Origin: an uncultured Lachnospiraceae bacterium
GTDB lineage: Bacteria > Bacillota > Clostridia > Lachnospirales > Lachnospiraceae
Length of the DNA stretch: 60,711 nt
Reading direction: 5' to 3'
NCBI GenBank assembly: GCA_902762955.1
Contig: CACWQH010000010.1
Span: 1-60,711, forward strand
The notes under the pieces are model-generated. The model was not told the DNA's origin and made no database searches. It saw only the letters and a program-made list of their open reading frames with translations. The position numbers and the translations under genes were made by a program. Of the stretch, positions 50,756 through 60,711 are shown one piece after another (positions within the stretch are counted from its first letter, which is position 1; every line of letters starts with the position of its first letter).

Positions 50756-51415
50756 TCAATTTTCAACTATACGCGAATAATCCGCCGCATCTCTGAAATT
50801 ATAACATTCTATATAGGTTTTGGTTGTAAAATCCCCATACTTCGGACTGTCAATCGTAAGCGTCATACGAATAATATTTCCGGGATATTTATTATAATCC
50901 GGATCTGATGTATCAGATAAATCCGAAAGTTTTTCAAATTTCAACTCTTTAATTTTATATCCCATATAGCTTTTTTTATCAAAAGTCCAGTTCGAACCTT
51001 CACCCTGGATTTCTTCTCCGGTTTCCTCATCATACTCAACAGAAGGATAATAATATATAAGCATATATCCCTCGGATTCACCGTCTTCGACATTGTTGGT
51101 TATATATATATGACATCCCGAATTGTTATTAAGCTCAATCTTATGTCCGTCCTCGGAAATATATATGGATATATTTGAATCATCGGCAACCGAACCCTCT
51201 CTTAAGGCACTTTCTATCTCACCGGATATCTTTGTATTAATAACAGAGGATACCTGCATACCAGTCTGAACTCCTTTAGCCTTATAATATATGCTGACGG
51301 TATCGGATATTACCTTTGTGGCAGCCACGATAAAAAGTCCAAGCAATGCAAAGGTTACGATAAGCTCAATAAGGGTTAAACCTTCATTATTAATTTTAAA
51401 TTTTTTTCTTTTCAA
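50756..51415 (-). CDS. minor pilin / pseudopilin (GspJ/ComGF-like)
   Basis: This protein of about 219 residues has a basic leader ending in G, then LTLIELIVTFALLGLFIVAA with the conserved E5. A soluble domain follows (IYYKAKGVQTGMQVSSVINT onward). In size and position it fits a GspJ/PilW-like minor pilin. The ATG at 51424 directly abuts AAAGGAG, which is too close; a TTG at 51415 has the same site eight bases upstream and is the better start. It lies after the GspI-like gene in the minor pilin set. Confidence 0.82.
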   Translation of the reverse strand: MKRKKFKINNEGLTLIELIVTFALLGLFIVAATKVISDTVSIYYKAKGVQTGMQVSSVINTKISGEIESALREGSVADDSNISIYISEDGHKIELNNNSGCHIYITNNVEDGESEGYMLIYYYPSVEYDEETGEEIQGEGSNWTFDKKSYMGYKIKELKFEKLSDLSDTSDPDYNKYPGNIIRMTLTIDSPKYGDFTTKTYIECYNFRDAADYSRIVEN

Positions 51416-51429
51416 AGAGCTCATCTCCT

Positions 51430-51813
51430 TTACTCATCCTTAAAGAATAATTTATATATGGATAATCCGGCAGTATCACTGTAAAACTTCTTAAGCTCGG
51501 CACTCAAAACAATCTGTACCGGCTTGGCCTGGTTAGCCGAAACATTTGTCTTTTCTTCATCAAGCAAAATCACGGCTTTTGCTCCGTCAATATCTATATA
51601 ATTTGCATCCTTTTGATACATTTCCCTGTTTACCGTCATACGGTCATTTTGCATATCCACACTCTTTTCAACCATTTCACTTGATACGCCGACTATATGA
51701 ACCATACATTCAACCAATACAAAAACAAGTATGGTAAAGCCAACAAGAACCTCAACCATAGTTGAACCCTGATTATTTATTTTTTTTACCTTGTTCATAA
51801 AATATCTAATCAT
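51430..51813 (-). CDS. minor pilin / pseudopilin (GspI/PilV-like)
   Basis: This 127-residue protein has a prepilin leader (MNKVKKINNQG or longer) cut before STMVEVLVGFTILVFVLVEC, with E5 conserved. A short soluble domain follows. The small size and STMVEVL pattern are typical of GspI/PilV-type minor pilins that initiate the fibre. AAGGAATGATTAT gives the ribosome site for the ATG at 51813. It lies between the PilX-like and GspJ-like genes. Confidence 0.82.
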   Translation of the reverse strand: MIRYFMNKVKKINNQGSTMVEVLVGFTILVFVLVECMVHIVGVSSEMVEKSVDMQNDRMTVNREMYQKDANYIDIDGAKAVILLDEEKTNVSANQAKPVQIVLSAELKKFYSDTAGLSIYKLFFKDE

Positions 51814-51878
51814 ATAATCATTCCTTTTTCTTATTGAATGTCACACCCAAAAGTCCGTTACAAGCTATATTTAAATCA

Positions 51879-52589
51879 TTAATTAACTCTCGTCCATTTC
51901 CAATTCTCATTAAGATTTATTTTATTTCCCGCAGGATTATAAGCATCATTTGATGTATTATTCTCAGTCTCGCCATCTGCCGCATCAGGAAAATCACTTA
52001 CACTCAATTCATAATAAGAAGTTGTTGTACTTGTCTGATCTCCTTTCGTAACGGTAACCTCTACCGTAAGCAACGCCTCGTCCTTTATGGAAAAATCTTC
52101 GCATTCCCAATACATGCAGATTGATATATCATCGGCCATTGCCGAATATGCAGAGGTATCTCCACCCGTAAAATTCATTTTGAAGTATCTGAATGAATTT
52201 GACTTTATATGTCCGGCAGCGGTTTCATCTCTGTAATACGGCCAGTTTGTCTGAAAAACATTATATCTTACATAATACCACATATTATAATCCGGAGCAC
52301 AATACTTAGCTCCTTCTTTATTATTTATACCATCTATAAGTGCCTGCTTTGAATCAAATTGAGGGCACGTAAGCTCATCGCCTATTTCAATGCTTATAGA
52401 CTTCGAAAGCTCCTTAACCTGTGATTGCGTTACCTTTCTTTCATTAGACACAAAAAGAGAATATGAGACCAAAAGCAAAGATAAGGTAAAAGTAATCACT
52501 ATAATACTGACAACAATAGCCACAATCATTGCCGAACCGCGATTATCTTTATACAATTTTGAGTTCCGTATCTTTTTATTCAGTCTCAT
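51879..52589 (-). CDS. PilX/GspK-like minor pilin
   Basis: This 236-residue protein has a basic leader ending in RG, then SAMIVAIVVSIIVITFTLSL (the GSAM pattern of PilX/GspK-type proteins, without the usual E5). A soluble domain follows that ends in a Ser/Asn-rich segment. GGGGAGAG precedes the ATG. It starts 12 bp after the giant GLUG protein gene. In known systems GspK/PilX caps the pilus tip complex, and its adjacency to a giant surface protein makes a tip-adhesin partnership plausible; that is inference. Confidence 0.78.
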   Translation of the reverse strand: MRLNKKIRNSKLYKDNRGSAMIVAIVVSIIVITFTLSLLLVSYSLFVSNERKVTQSQVKELSKSISIEIGDELTCPQFDSKQALIDGINNKEGAKYCAPDYNMWYYVRYNVFQTNWPYYRDETAAGHIKSNSFRYFKMNFTGGDTSAYSAMADDISICMYWECEDFSIKDEALLTVEVTVTKGDQTSTTTSYYELSVSDFPDAADGETENNTSNDAYNPAGNKINLNENWKWTRVN

Positions 52590-52601
52590 ATTCTCTCCCC
52601 A

Positions 52602-55600
52602 TTATGGTTCCACAGGAACCTTATCCCCTATTCCGGTTTTTGAAAAATACCACTCCTCGGACCAATCGGATATACCGTTTTGATCCGATACATTTGCAAC
52701 ACTTATATAAAGCTTATAATTTGCATTATCAAGGAAGTCACTCAATATTGCCATATTTCCGGTATATGCAGTAACTTCACCGCTCACGATATCCGTTTTT
52801 TCCGAATCGGCAACCAGGTAACAGGTTCCCGCAAGTACAGGTTCAGCACCCGATTCATCCATAACTCTTATACAATAAACAGCCTTTGATGAGCTTGAAA
52901 ATGTTACATTATAATAACGCTTAGTCTCACTTCCGACAACCTTATCAAGCGAAGCATCAATATTATCAAGTCCGCTAAATGTTCTTCCGCTCTTGATATC
53001 CGTAATAATATCAGCTACAGGCATATTATTGTTTATGCTTCCCGCATCCACATTGCTGCTTCTGCTCCAGCTGTTTACAGGCGATGCCACATAACTATTT
53101 TCATTTCCTTCATTTATAAGTGCCTGAACGGTTATCTGTTTTGTGAAGTTATTATTTCCCTCCAAAGTTCTTTCTTCATTCCCATCATTGACAACCGAAC
53201 CAATCAAATCAGGAAGAACAAGCTTAATCTCTCCTTCACTGTAGCATATCGTTGCAGGTATAAACAGTCTATCCGATACCGATGTATCCTCTACATAAGC
53301 TTTAGGATTAATGGTTGCACCATAAGGTATATTGATATTATTTTCACTGTTTACAACTCCGTATCCGGTCATATATCTGTTATTAACAAGAATATACGAA
53401 GTATCAGCTTCAAGATATTGAGTATCCTCATCACCGCTTATTGTTCCGTAAACCGTAAACGAAGATTTTGCCACATCATTAGGAACAAGATAAATATATT
53501 GTACCTTTCCGTCAAATCCAAGATACTTGATTTCAAATGCATCCGCATAATCAACAACATCAAAATCAAATGTCTTCTTTCTTATCTGAATATGACAAAG
53601 TGTTGCATCCTGCTCAACATTTGTCCATTCATTGTTTGACGGAACATAATAATACTTTTCAATGTAATCATCTGTTGTCGCAAGTCCCGGACTGTCAAGC
53701 TTAACCTTAGGAATCTGTACCCAATAGTAATTTACGGTTGCTCCGTCAGGATCCTCGTCTGTCCACCATGAACTGATCTTACTGTCAGATCTTGCTCTTA
53801 ATGTAATCTTAAGCCACTTTCCTGCATAGTCGGAAGGTGTATATCCGTTACCAAGCTTAAATGAATATGTTGCACTTTCAAGCTTATTTCCGGACATCTT
53901 ATTCTTCTCCGACTTCTTGACAAGAGTTTCCAGCGCTCCAAAGTTCCAATATCCGGTCGCAGCCGCGTTAGCTCCGTCACCTGATTTAAGAACCTTGTTC
54001 GTTCCTCCGATTTTTGCTGCCTCATCATCCTGCTGAGCTTCTTTTCCTTCTTCATCATATACAGCTATTGCTATATCATAATATCCGCTTTCGCTTCCCT
54101 TGGAAGCATCCGTGTATGTGAATGTTATACCGGTATTATTTATTTCGGATATTGTAAGTGTTGTTGCAGCCAAATCATCACTAAGGTTTTTGATTAACGG
54201 CGTGTCAAGTCTTTCACTTAAGATTATTTCTTCAGCCTCGCTGTCAGGTCCGTCAATATAATTAACCGAATTGGTTCTTGCTATTGCACGAATCTTAATG
54301 CTAAGCTTATCTCCACCGTTAAAGTCAGCCAAATCTATAAATGCCCTATGCTGATTTGCTACGGAGTAGTCCGCATCATATGTGCTGTTCTCATCTTCCT
54401 TAAGATTAATTACAATATTATTTCCGCCGTCAGCCAAAGCTACAAGATCAAGACCGATAGTATCGTCATGACTCAATGCATTTGCATCCGTTACATAATA
54501 GTAATGAGTCTTTGCTACTACATTTTCATCTTTTGGCTCTATAACCTTTATTGCTATAAGATATCCGCCAAGATCGGTCTTTTCATATGCATCGGTTATC
54601 GAGCTCCATGTTACATCATAAAGCTGATGATCTTTATCAAATTCAATTGTTCCCGAGCCGTCCTCTGTTGAATGAAGTTCAACCGTAGGCTGAGGAAGCT
54701 GTGAAAGCTTAAGCATGCTCTTACATGTTTCCGATGCTATGCTTGGTAAAATAATGGACTTATTGTCCGCATCTACCGTTCCGAGTCTGGTTACCTTAAT
54801 CGTATATCTGATATAATTCCAGTTATTCTGTGTATCTGTAAATGTTATCTCATTTGTATCCACAACCTGAGGTGTGGTAAGTATTACTTCCTCACCGCTC
54901 AAGGTAGTACCGATAAGAATCGCGGAGTAATTTGCCCCATCATAATTTGCACCCGATTTTCCGACATCCCACTTAAATGTATAAGTGCTGCATCCGTTAG
55001 AATCCTTGCCAAGTTCAAGAGTATCTTCAATCTCAGGCTTTGGCTGAATAAGCTGCTCTTTTGCATTTTTATCAAGATAATAATTATATCCGGTAGTATC
55101 AAACTTATCAGTTTTGTATTCGCACGGCATACGATTTACCTGATAATGGCCTGTATTTCCCGCAAGCTGTTCATCAGCATCTAAGGATGCGGAATAGTAT
55201 ACATCATAAGTTCCGTCATGGTTATCATATATTACATATCCCGGTTTAAGCTTATGATTTGCCTCATCATATATACTTGGTGAGCTGTCCAAATCCGAAG
55301 CTCTTATACCATCTTCGTTGAAATATCCGTCGTCGGTTACAGCCTTGACATCATCAACACTTGAAAGCTCAACATTCGATACAACCTCATGTCCGTAACG
55401 AAGTATATAATTTTGCGAAGCATAAAGGTATGATCTTGCCTCATAATCTCTTTCAAGTAAATCCTCAGGAAGTCCGGACAGCGATATTGTCGTATATGAA
55501 GTAACACCGCTGTTTCTTGATGCACTATGAATATTACCTCTGTCATAAGCCACATCAACTCCAAGCTTCTCATCATATGAAACCAAATCACCAACCGCAT

Positions 55601-58600
55601 AAAGATCAATATTATAAGCAGCAATCTGAATATTGTATGTCAATTCTTCCATTTGAGTTCCGTAGAAGCCGAGGAAGTTGGAAGTTTCTGCATATAATTT
55701 ACCGTCTTTTCCGTTAGCATGCTCCTCGCTATTCATAATTGCACCCGCAAAATATGAATATACGGAATTAATATACTTATTCTTATAAGAAGCTGTAGGC
55801 CGAGCATATGCATCAATATTAATATTTTCGGTTGAGGAACCTGCAGTAATCTTAAACGGCTCGCTGTAGTTTCTTCCTGATGCAAAAGAAACAACCACCT
55901 CTGATGCTCCGTCAAACATTTTCGGTGCACTGATTACAACTTCTATTGCATCACGATAATCCTCAAATTCCTGATATTCATCAAAATTATCTACCACGAT
56001 AACAGCTTTGTTACCTGTAATATTCTCTATATGGAACTCAGGTAAAGGAAGAACCTGTAAAGCATCTACGGTCTTGGTAAAGTAGTCCGAATCATATTTA
56101 TTTTCGTCAGCTGCTCCGGCATTAAGTCTGTGATATGCACTTACAGCCTTTGCATAAAATTCTATCTTATAATCCCCGGTTCCTCCGTTAGCCTTAAACA
56201 AGGAATCTATCTTTGCTGCACTGTAGCTTGCAAAGCAACCGGTTGTTTCTGCAGCGATAAGCGCTTCGGTATCCTCCGATGTATAAACCGTCCTTCCGCT
56301 TTCATCTATCAAAGCAAAGTGTGTAAAGTAACCTGTAGCGTTATTTACCCTGGTCCACTTGAGATTATACTGTCCCTTTTTGTTTTCAACAACAAAGTTC
56401 GCTGAAATAGGAAGCTTTACATAAGGATCATATGTCTGTGAGTAAAGGAACTCTTCATATTTCGGATCAAGCTCCTTATATATGGCAACCTTGGTATTCG
56501 GAGCCCATGTATCCTTTCCCGCCTCCGTATCAAATACAGGATCATACTCGGAAAAATCATTATAATAGGTATCCGACTTTATATCATTAACCATCGTTAT
56601 TCCATAAGTTTCTTTATCGTCAAGACCGAAAATATTCGGATAAAGCTTTATGGTTCCGTCTGATTCTTTCTTATATATAAGCTCATTGGCAACAGAATTC
56701 TGGAAAAGGTTAAGCTTCGACGAACCTGAATTAAACGGTATCAGGAGTCTCTCGCTGCTTCCTTTTTCAGACCATCTGAAGCCTGCCATATTCATCCAGT
56801 CTCTTTCCATACACTTAAAGTATACGGTGACGCTTGTAACCTTCTTTGTACACTCCGCAGGAACACTTATTTCGGCTTCCTGATGTCTTGTTGCTTTATT
56901 TACTACTACCGGCGCACTCTGTGAACCTACATAGAATTTATTTCCGTCTTCATCGGTAAACTCGGCATAATATGCATAATTATGTTTGTTACCCGATGCT
57001 TTACCGTTTTGGGTATTAAGGTACAGACAGATTGCACCCAGGCCTTTAGCACTATCCGTATAATTAAAGTCAAAATCAAATTTAAGCCAGCCTGTTGCCG
57101 ATCTCCATGATGTAAGCTGGTATGAAAGTCTTAAATTATCATCCGCTCCCGGAGTATTTAAATAATCTCCGAGTAAAACATTTTCATATCCGGTGGCAAC
57201 AGCTTTTGCATCACCGTCACTTGAAATCTGGATAGCTCCCGAGGTTCTGAAGTCTACACTTGTACCTGTTACCTTCTCAACATAATTGTTAATTTCATCA
57301 AGACTTGCAACCAATGAAGCATTAGCTGAAGGAATATAACCAAATCCATGGAATACCGAATAATTATTAGTTGTACTTCCGCTTCCTTTATTTATGGTTT
57401 CAAGCCTTACCTTTGCAACCTGCTTACCCTTATATGCACCGAAATCAAGTACAACCTTTCCGGCATCAAGCGAGTTGTTGTCAGCAACCGTAACGGAACC
57501 TGTTACGGTATCCCCAAGCACGTTTCCGCTTGCGTCATATAAGGTATAACTATATTCATTTACCTGATTTTTGGTATTATTATCAATATTTGCAAAATAA
57601 ACTACTATAGCATCAGCACCTGAAGAGCTTTCATCATATGCCATATTAAAGTCAATTACCATCTTAGGTGAACCGCTGATTTTATTTGAACTTCTTATTC
57701 GCTTATTCTTATCAGCAGGCTCATATACGGAATAAATATTATTTCCGCTCGATGCCCAAATGAAATGATAATTTGATACAATCGAAGTATAAACTCCATA
57801 TTTTGCATTTGCGGAAGGTTCCGAACTATCTCTTAATACATAATAATTATTTGTTGATTTACTCTTATCCGAATACTGTTTAGCCAGTGTTCCGATATAT
57901 TGATTTGCATTGGTTGTATTTACATTTTGAGAAATATCAAGACTGTCCTTTGAATGGATTCCGTTTGATCCCAAACCATAAATATTACCGTTTCCGTAAT
58001 TACGACAATTTGTAAAATAAGCCTGGGAACCGTCAGACGAAAATCCTGTCGCATTTTTCGAGGCTGCCTGTGAATAATCCGGAGCCTTGTCATTATTCCT
58101 AAGTCTTCCGATTGAACCTGTATTTACGCAATTTACATATCTTTGAAGTGCACCGTCACCCTTGCACTCTATACGTCTTGCATAGAAACCGGCACCATTT
58201 TCATTAGGTGATAAAATATTACCATGGTTACAGCAATTTATAAATTCAACGTCATAACCACCCTGCCAGATAGCCTGAACAAATCCGGCTGCAGCTTCGT
58301 TTATGCCTCTTACGGTTCCGTAATTTGTACAATTTTCAAAACGAATACCGCTGAATGAAAGGTGAGATACTATACCTCCGGTTCTGGTATATCCAAGCAT
58401 ATTTCCATAATTGTTACAGTATGTCAATTTAACCTTGGTATCATAGCTTTGATTAATAAAGCCGACAATACCGCTTACACTTGTATTTGCCTTAAATACA
58501 CATTCAACATCCGCATAGTTATCACAATAATCAATATCGTTGGTACACTTATAGAAACCGATTATTCCTCCGTTTCCTCTGTCGTTATCCGTACTTCTTG

Positions 58601-60711
58601 ATAAAACCTTCCAATCCTTACCTGTTGTAAGATACTCTTCCTTCGTACCCGTTACATATGAATCAGGGAAAGAATATCCTACTATACCACCTGATGATGA
58701 TATAAATGAATATACTCTTACAGGCTCCGTAGACTTGGCATAATTATCGCATGAAGCAACCCTGCCGTAATTTACACCCGCAACTCCGCCTATATATGCA
58801 TAGGACATCTTATCATAAGAAGAATTAATTACCTTAACCTCGTAAGCTGTACCCTTATTTCTGTATTCAATTCCCGGATCAACAGTCATAACGGTCTGTC
58901 CGGACGAATTTGTTGTCTCCTGCTTGCCTGCATATATTTTTGTTACTCTCTGAATTTCATTTGAGCTTGTATCATCCACGATAACACCGATATAGCAATG
59001 CTCTATCTCACCACCGTATGCATTATTTCCGGAAATACCTCCGATATATGCAATACCGGCACCCGAGCCTTCTCCGAATACCTCTCCGTCAAATGTACAA
59101 TTGGAAATCTTTGCAGTATATCCGTCAATATCAGGATTTACCTTTTTAGCTTCCTTAAGTGCATCCGCTGCTTCCCTGGATGTAAGATATCCGTTAATTC
59201 CCGCTATACCGCCGTAACCAATGGTTTCCGATCCCAAGTCGCCTATTACGGTTCCGTCTACGGAAAGATTTGATATTTCTCCTAAATTCACACCGGCAAC
59301 TCCGCCAAAGCTTGCTACCGCAGCCGAATTAGGCATAAATCCAACTTCAGCTTCAATAACGGTAGAAGGAAGTGATGCACTGTTTAAGTCAGCACCTTTT
59401 ATACTTCCCTTATTTGTTCCGGCAACTCCACCTACAAAACTGTTATCCGTATATGTTCTTGCCGAACAATTAATTATACTCTTTCCGTTAATTGAAGAGT
59501 CTGCAAATTTAACCTTACCTGTTTTCTCATTAATACCTACAACTACACCGATACTACTGTCTTTGCTGGTAGTATAATTGTATACATTAACATTTTTCAG
59601 ATTATTGTTTTCAATGACTCCGCTGTTTATAGCCGAAATTCCTCCAACCGCATCTTTTGATGCAAAATTAAGAGATGTTTTTCCCGGTTTCGGTTCAACA
59701 AGACAATACGAAACAGAAGCCCCTTCATTGTTCAATGCGGTAATACCTCCGCACATACCCGAAGACGCCTTGATTTCGGCATAATTATTACATTTTGTGA
59801 TTATGCTGTTATTTGTGGATGTTATACCTCCGGCATGTCCTGCATTCGCAGCCGTAACAACCTCATAATTATCACAGAACGCTATAATATTTCCCGATGC
59901 ATTATCACCGATTATACCGCCTGCAAGTCCCTTTTTAGCCGTTACAACGGAATTATTGGAAAATCCGCAAATTATATTTGATGTGTTGGTTCCGATATTC
60001 TTACCGATAAGACCACCTACCGAAGTAAGACCTTCAACAACACCCGTTATCTTCACAAGTTTGTCATCATAAACAGACTTATCATCCGTAACATCAACAT
60101 TCGAAGGCATATCTGTATTGGTAACATAACCGTTTGCAGCATTGATTCCGACTGCAGCTCCGGTATAGTTTCCCTTTGATGATATGTCAACATTTATTTC
60201 TTTATTTAATCCTACAAAGCCTTCGTTATAGGCTGCTATCGCGGCAGACACGCCATCTATAGTCGACTCACCGGATTCCGTATCAATTACATTTTCTCCG
60301 GATACGAGAATCCTTAATTTTGAAACATTACTGCTAACGATATTTCCGAAGTTTTCGGCAGCAATTCCCGAAACAATATTTCTTCCGCTTATGGTTACAT
60401 TTTCAGCATGACAATTTGTAATATTACCCGAAAGTTTGTTAAGTCCGCAAATACCTCCGACATAATCATCGGAGCTCTTACCGAATGAATTGGTCTTACA
60501 ATTTATAACAAGACCTTCATTTACTTCAACAAGTCCGCCGGTATATGTTCCCAATGTGGAAACAGTTCCCGAGGAAGCATTCGAACATGTATCGATAGTC
60601 ATATCCCTGCTTGCTTTTCCGATAATACCGCCGGCATAGGAATAAGTAAAATTATGCGTTCTGCCCGCGTAATCCGTATTTCTTCCGTTTTGCTCATCAT
60701 AAGCAATCGCG
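52602..60711 (-). CDS. giant GLUG-repeat / FN3-like surface protein, 5' end outside window
   Basis: The frame stays open to the right edge, so the ATG at 60602 is internal and at least 2,702 residues are visible. The N-terminal ~940 visible residues are GLUG-type repeats (patterns GGICGLN, GGIIGKA, GGVAGTNKGS, CDNYAxV). A carbohydrate-binding-like beta domain (about 57.8-56.6 kb) and a series of FN3-like modules (for example KKGQYNLKWTRVNNATGYF) continue to the end. There is no LPXTG or SLH anchor at the C-terminus (SKTGIGDKVPVEP), so attachment must be at the N-terminus or through the pilus. It is the first visible gene of the type IV pilus operon, which suggests a pilus-linked adhesin. Confidence 0.85.
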   Translation of the reverse strand, partial: AIAYDEQNGRNTDYAGRTHNFTYSYAGGIIGKASRDMTIDTCSNASSGTVSTLGTYTGGLVEVNEGLVINCKTNSFGKSSDDYVGGICGLNKLSGNITNCHAENVTISGRNIVSGIAAENFGNIVSSNVSKLRILVSGENVIDTESGESTIDGVSAAIAAYNEGFVGLNKEINVDISSKGNYTGAAVGINAANGYVTNTDMPSNVDVTDDKSVYDDKLVKITGVVEGLTSVGGLIGKNIGTNTSNIICGFSNNSVVTAKKGLAGGIIGDNASGNIIAFCDNYEVVTAANAGHAGGITSTNNSIITKCNNYAEIKASSGMCGGITALNNEGASVSYCLVEPKPGKTSLNFASKDAVGGISAINSGVIENNNLKNVNVYNYTTSKDSSIGVVVGINEKTGKVKFADSSINGKSIINCSARTYTDNSFVGGVAGTNKGSIKGADLNSASLPSTVIEAEVGFMPNSAAVASFGGVAGVNLGEISNLSVDGTVIGDLGSETIGYGGIAGINGYLTSREAADALKEAKKVNPDIDGYTAKISNCTFDGEVFGEGSGAGIAYIGGISGNNAYGGEIEHCYIGVIVDDTSSNEIQRVTKIYAGKQETTNSSGQTVMTVDPGIEYRNKGTAYEVKVINSSYDKMSYAYIGGVAGVNYGRVASCDNYAKSTEPVRVYSFISSSGGIVGYSFPDSYVTGTKEEYLTTGKDWKVLSRSTDNDRGNGGIIGFYKCTNDIDYCDNYADVECVFKANTSVSGIVGFINQSYDTKVKLTYCNNYGNMLGYTRTGGIVSHLSFSGIRFENCTNYGTVRGINEAAAGFVQAIWQGGYDVEFINCCNHGNILSPNENGAGFYARRIECKGDGALQRYVNCVNTGSIGRLRNNDKAPDYSQAASKNATGFSSDGSQAYFTNCRNYGNGNIYGLGSNGIHSKDSLDISQNVNTTNANQYIGTLAKQYSDKSKSTNNYYVLRDSSEPSANAKYGVYTSIVSNYHFIWASSGNNIYSVYEPADKNKRIRSSNKISGSPKMVIDFNMAYDESSSGADAIVVYFANIDNNTKNQVNEYSYTLYDASGNVLGDTVTGSVTVADNNSLDAGKVVLDFGAYKGKQVAKVRLETINKGSGSTTNNYSVFHGFGYIPSANASLVASLDEINNYVEKVTGTSVDFRTSGAIQISSDGDAKAVATGYENVLLGDYLNTPGADDNLRLSYQLTSWRSATGWLKFDFDFNYTDSAKGLGAICLYLNTQNGKASGNKHNYAYYAEFTDEDGNKFYVGSQSAPVVVNKATRHQEAEISVPAECTKKVTSVTVYFKCMERDWMNMAGFRWSEKGSSERLLIPFNSGSSKLNLFQNSVANELIYKKESDGTIKLYPNIFGLDDKETYGITMVNDIKSDTYYNDFSEYDPVFDTEAGKDTWAPNTKVAIYKELDPKYEEFLYSQTYDPYVKLPISANFVVENKKGQYNLKWTRVNNATGYFTHFALIDESGRTVYTSEDTEALIAAETTGCFASYSAAKIDSLFKANGGTGDYKIEFYAKAVSAYHRLNAGAADENKYDSDYFTKTVDALQVLPLPEFHIENITGNKAVIVVDNFDEYQEFEDYRDAIEVVISAPKMFDGASEVVVSFASGRNYSEPFKITAGSSTENINIDAYARPTASYKNKYINSVYSYFAGAIMNSEEHANGKDGKLYAETSNFLGFYGTQMEELTYNIQIAAYNIDLYAVGDLVSYDEKLGVDVAYDRGNIHSASRNSGVTSYTTISLSGLPEDLLERDYEARSYLYASQNYILRYGHEVVSNVELSSVDDVKAVTDDGYFNEDGIRASDLDSSPSIYDEANHKLKPGYVIYDNHDGTYDVYYSASLDADEQLAGNTGHYQVNRMPCEYKTDKFDTTGYNYYLDKNAKEQLIQPKPEIEDTLELGKDSNGCSTYTFKWDVGKSGANYDGANYSAILIGTTLSGEEVILTTPQVVDTNEITFTDTQNNWNYIRYTIKVTRLGTVDADNKSIILPSIASETCKSMLKLSQLPQPTVELHSTEDGSGTIEFDKDHQLYDVTWSSITDAYEKTDLGGYLIAIKVIEPKDENVVAKTHYYYVTDANALSHDDTIGLDLVALADGGNNIVINLKEDENSTYDADYSVANQHRAFIDLADFNGGDKLSIKIRAIARTNSVNYIDGPDSEAEEIILSERLDTPLIKNLSDDLAATTLTISEINNTGITFTYTDASKGSESGYYDIAIAVYDEEGKEAQQDDEAAKIGGTNKVLKSGDGANAAATGYWNFGALETLVKKSEKNKMSGNKLESATYSFKLGNGYTPSDYAGKWLKITLRARSDSKISSWWTDEDPDGATVNYYWVQIPKVKLDSPGLATTDDYIEKYYYVPSNNEWTNVEQDATLCHIQIRKKTFDFDVVDYADAFEIKYLGFDGKVQYIYLVPNDVAKSSFTVYGTISGDEDTQYLEADTSYILVNNRYMTGYGVVNSENNINIPYGATINPKAYVEDTSVSDRLFIPATICYSEGEIKLVLPDLIGSVVNDGNEERTLEGNNNFTKQITVQALINEGNENSYVASPVNSWSRSSNVDAGSINNNMPVADIITDIKSGRTFSGLDNIDASLDKVVGSETKRYYNVTFSSSSKAVYCIRVMDESGAEPVLAGTCYLVADSEKTDIVSGEVTAYTGNMAILSDFLDNANYKLYISVANVSDQNGISDWSEEWYFSKTGIGDKVPVEP

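Noticed and set aside
60600-60602. ATG as start of the giant surface protein
   Set aside because: The frame continues open upstream to the window end with the same GLUG pattern (GGIIGKASRD) and there is no ribosome binding site.
1-60711. tRNA, rRNA or known riboswitch
   Set aside because: No cloverleaf, rRNA core or recognisable riboswitch motif was seen by eye in the spacers; a covariance search could still find one.

Overview
The window is AT-rich, with Firmicutes-type gene structure: strong AGGAGG ribosome binding sites, short spacers and long co-directional runs. Gene content points to an anaerobic member of the Clostridia, most likely Lachnospiraceae. The markers are indolepyruvate:ferredoxin oxidoreductase, formate-THF ligase, a GH94 phosphorylase, CotF-like proteins, a small DUF6472-type protein and a type IV pilus operon with a giant GLUG-repeat protein. 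The species cannot be fixed from the sequence alone.

Layout. 1-3.6 kb is accessory: the 3' part of an IS91-like Y2 transposase, a small acidic ORF, an AAA-ATPase/PD-(D/E)XK protein and two CotF-like proteins. 3.7-7.4 kb (minus) is a GT8 glycosyltransferase/PlsC acyltransferase cluster that includes a GT8-PlsC fusion. 7.5-9.9 kb is iorBA, followed by rnhA. 10.8-20 kb is mixed: a DUF234 ATPase behind a near-consensus promoter, an ECF sigma factor fused to a membrane-anchored domain, a lipoprotein, a Phd/RelE-type toxin-antitoxin pair, an acyltransferase-3, a flavin reductase and a Na/Pi cotransporter. 20.0-21.4 kb has no convincing gene and is packed with palindromes and tandem repeats. 21.4-25.8 kb (plus) is paaK plus a TIR-TM-propeller protein. 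25.8-35.7 kb (minus) is a core block: tepA-ftsK, fhs-folD-rimO-pgsA and a DHH phosphoesterase. 36-40.5 kb is pnp followed by a GH94 phosphorylase. 41.4 kb to the right edge (minus) is one long type IV pilus operon: a giant GLUG/FN3-like protein (5' end outside the window), minor pilins, a prepilin-peptidase-like protein, pilC, a pilM-pilN fusion, pilO, pilB, pilT and two prepilins. The last prepilin has its own extended -10 promoter.

The most unusual signal is a family of three intergenic hairpin elements (27913-28050, 30309-30450 and, inverted, 43411-43549). They share near-identical fixed segments, but their inner and outer stems are unrelated in sequence and still perfectly or almost perfectly self-complementary. 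A fourth hairpin of similar design but different sequence lies at 21198-21323. Other points worth attention are the membrane-tethered sigma factor, the GT8-PlsC fusion, the PilM-PilN fusion, the prepilin-peptidase-like protein without a catalytic half, and the 75-bp tandem array of alternating inverted motifs at 20524-20790.
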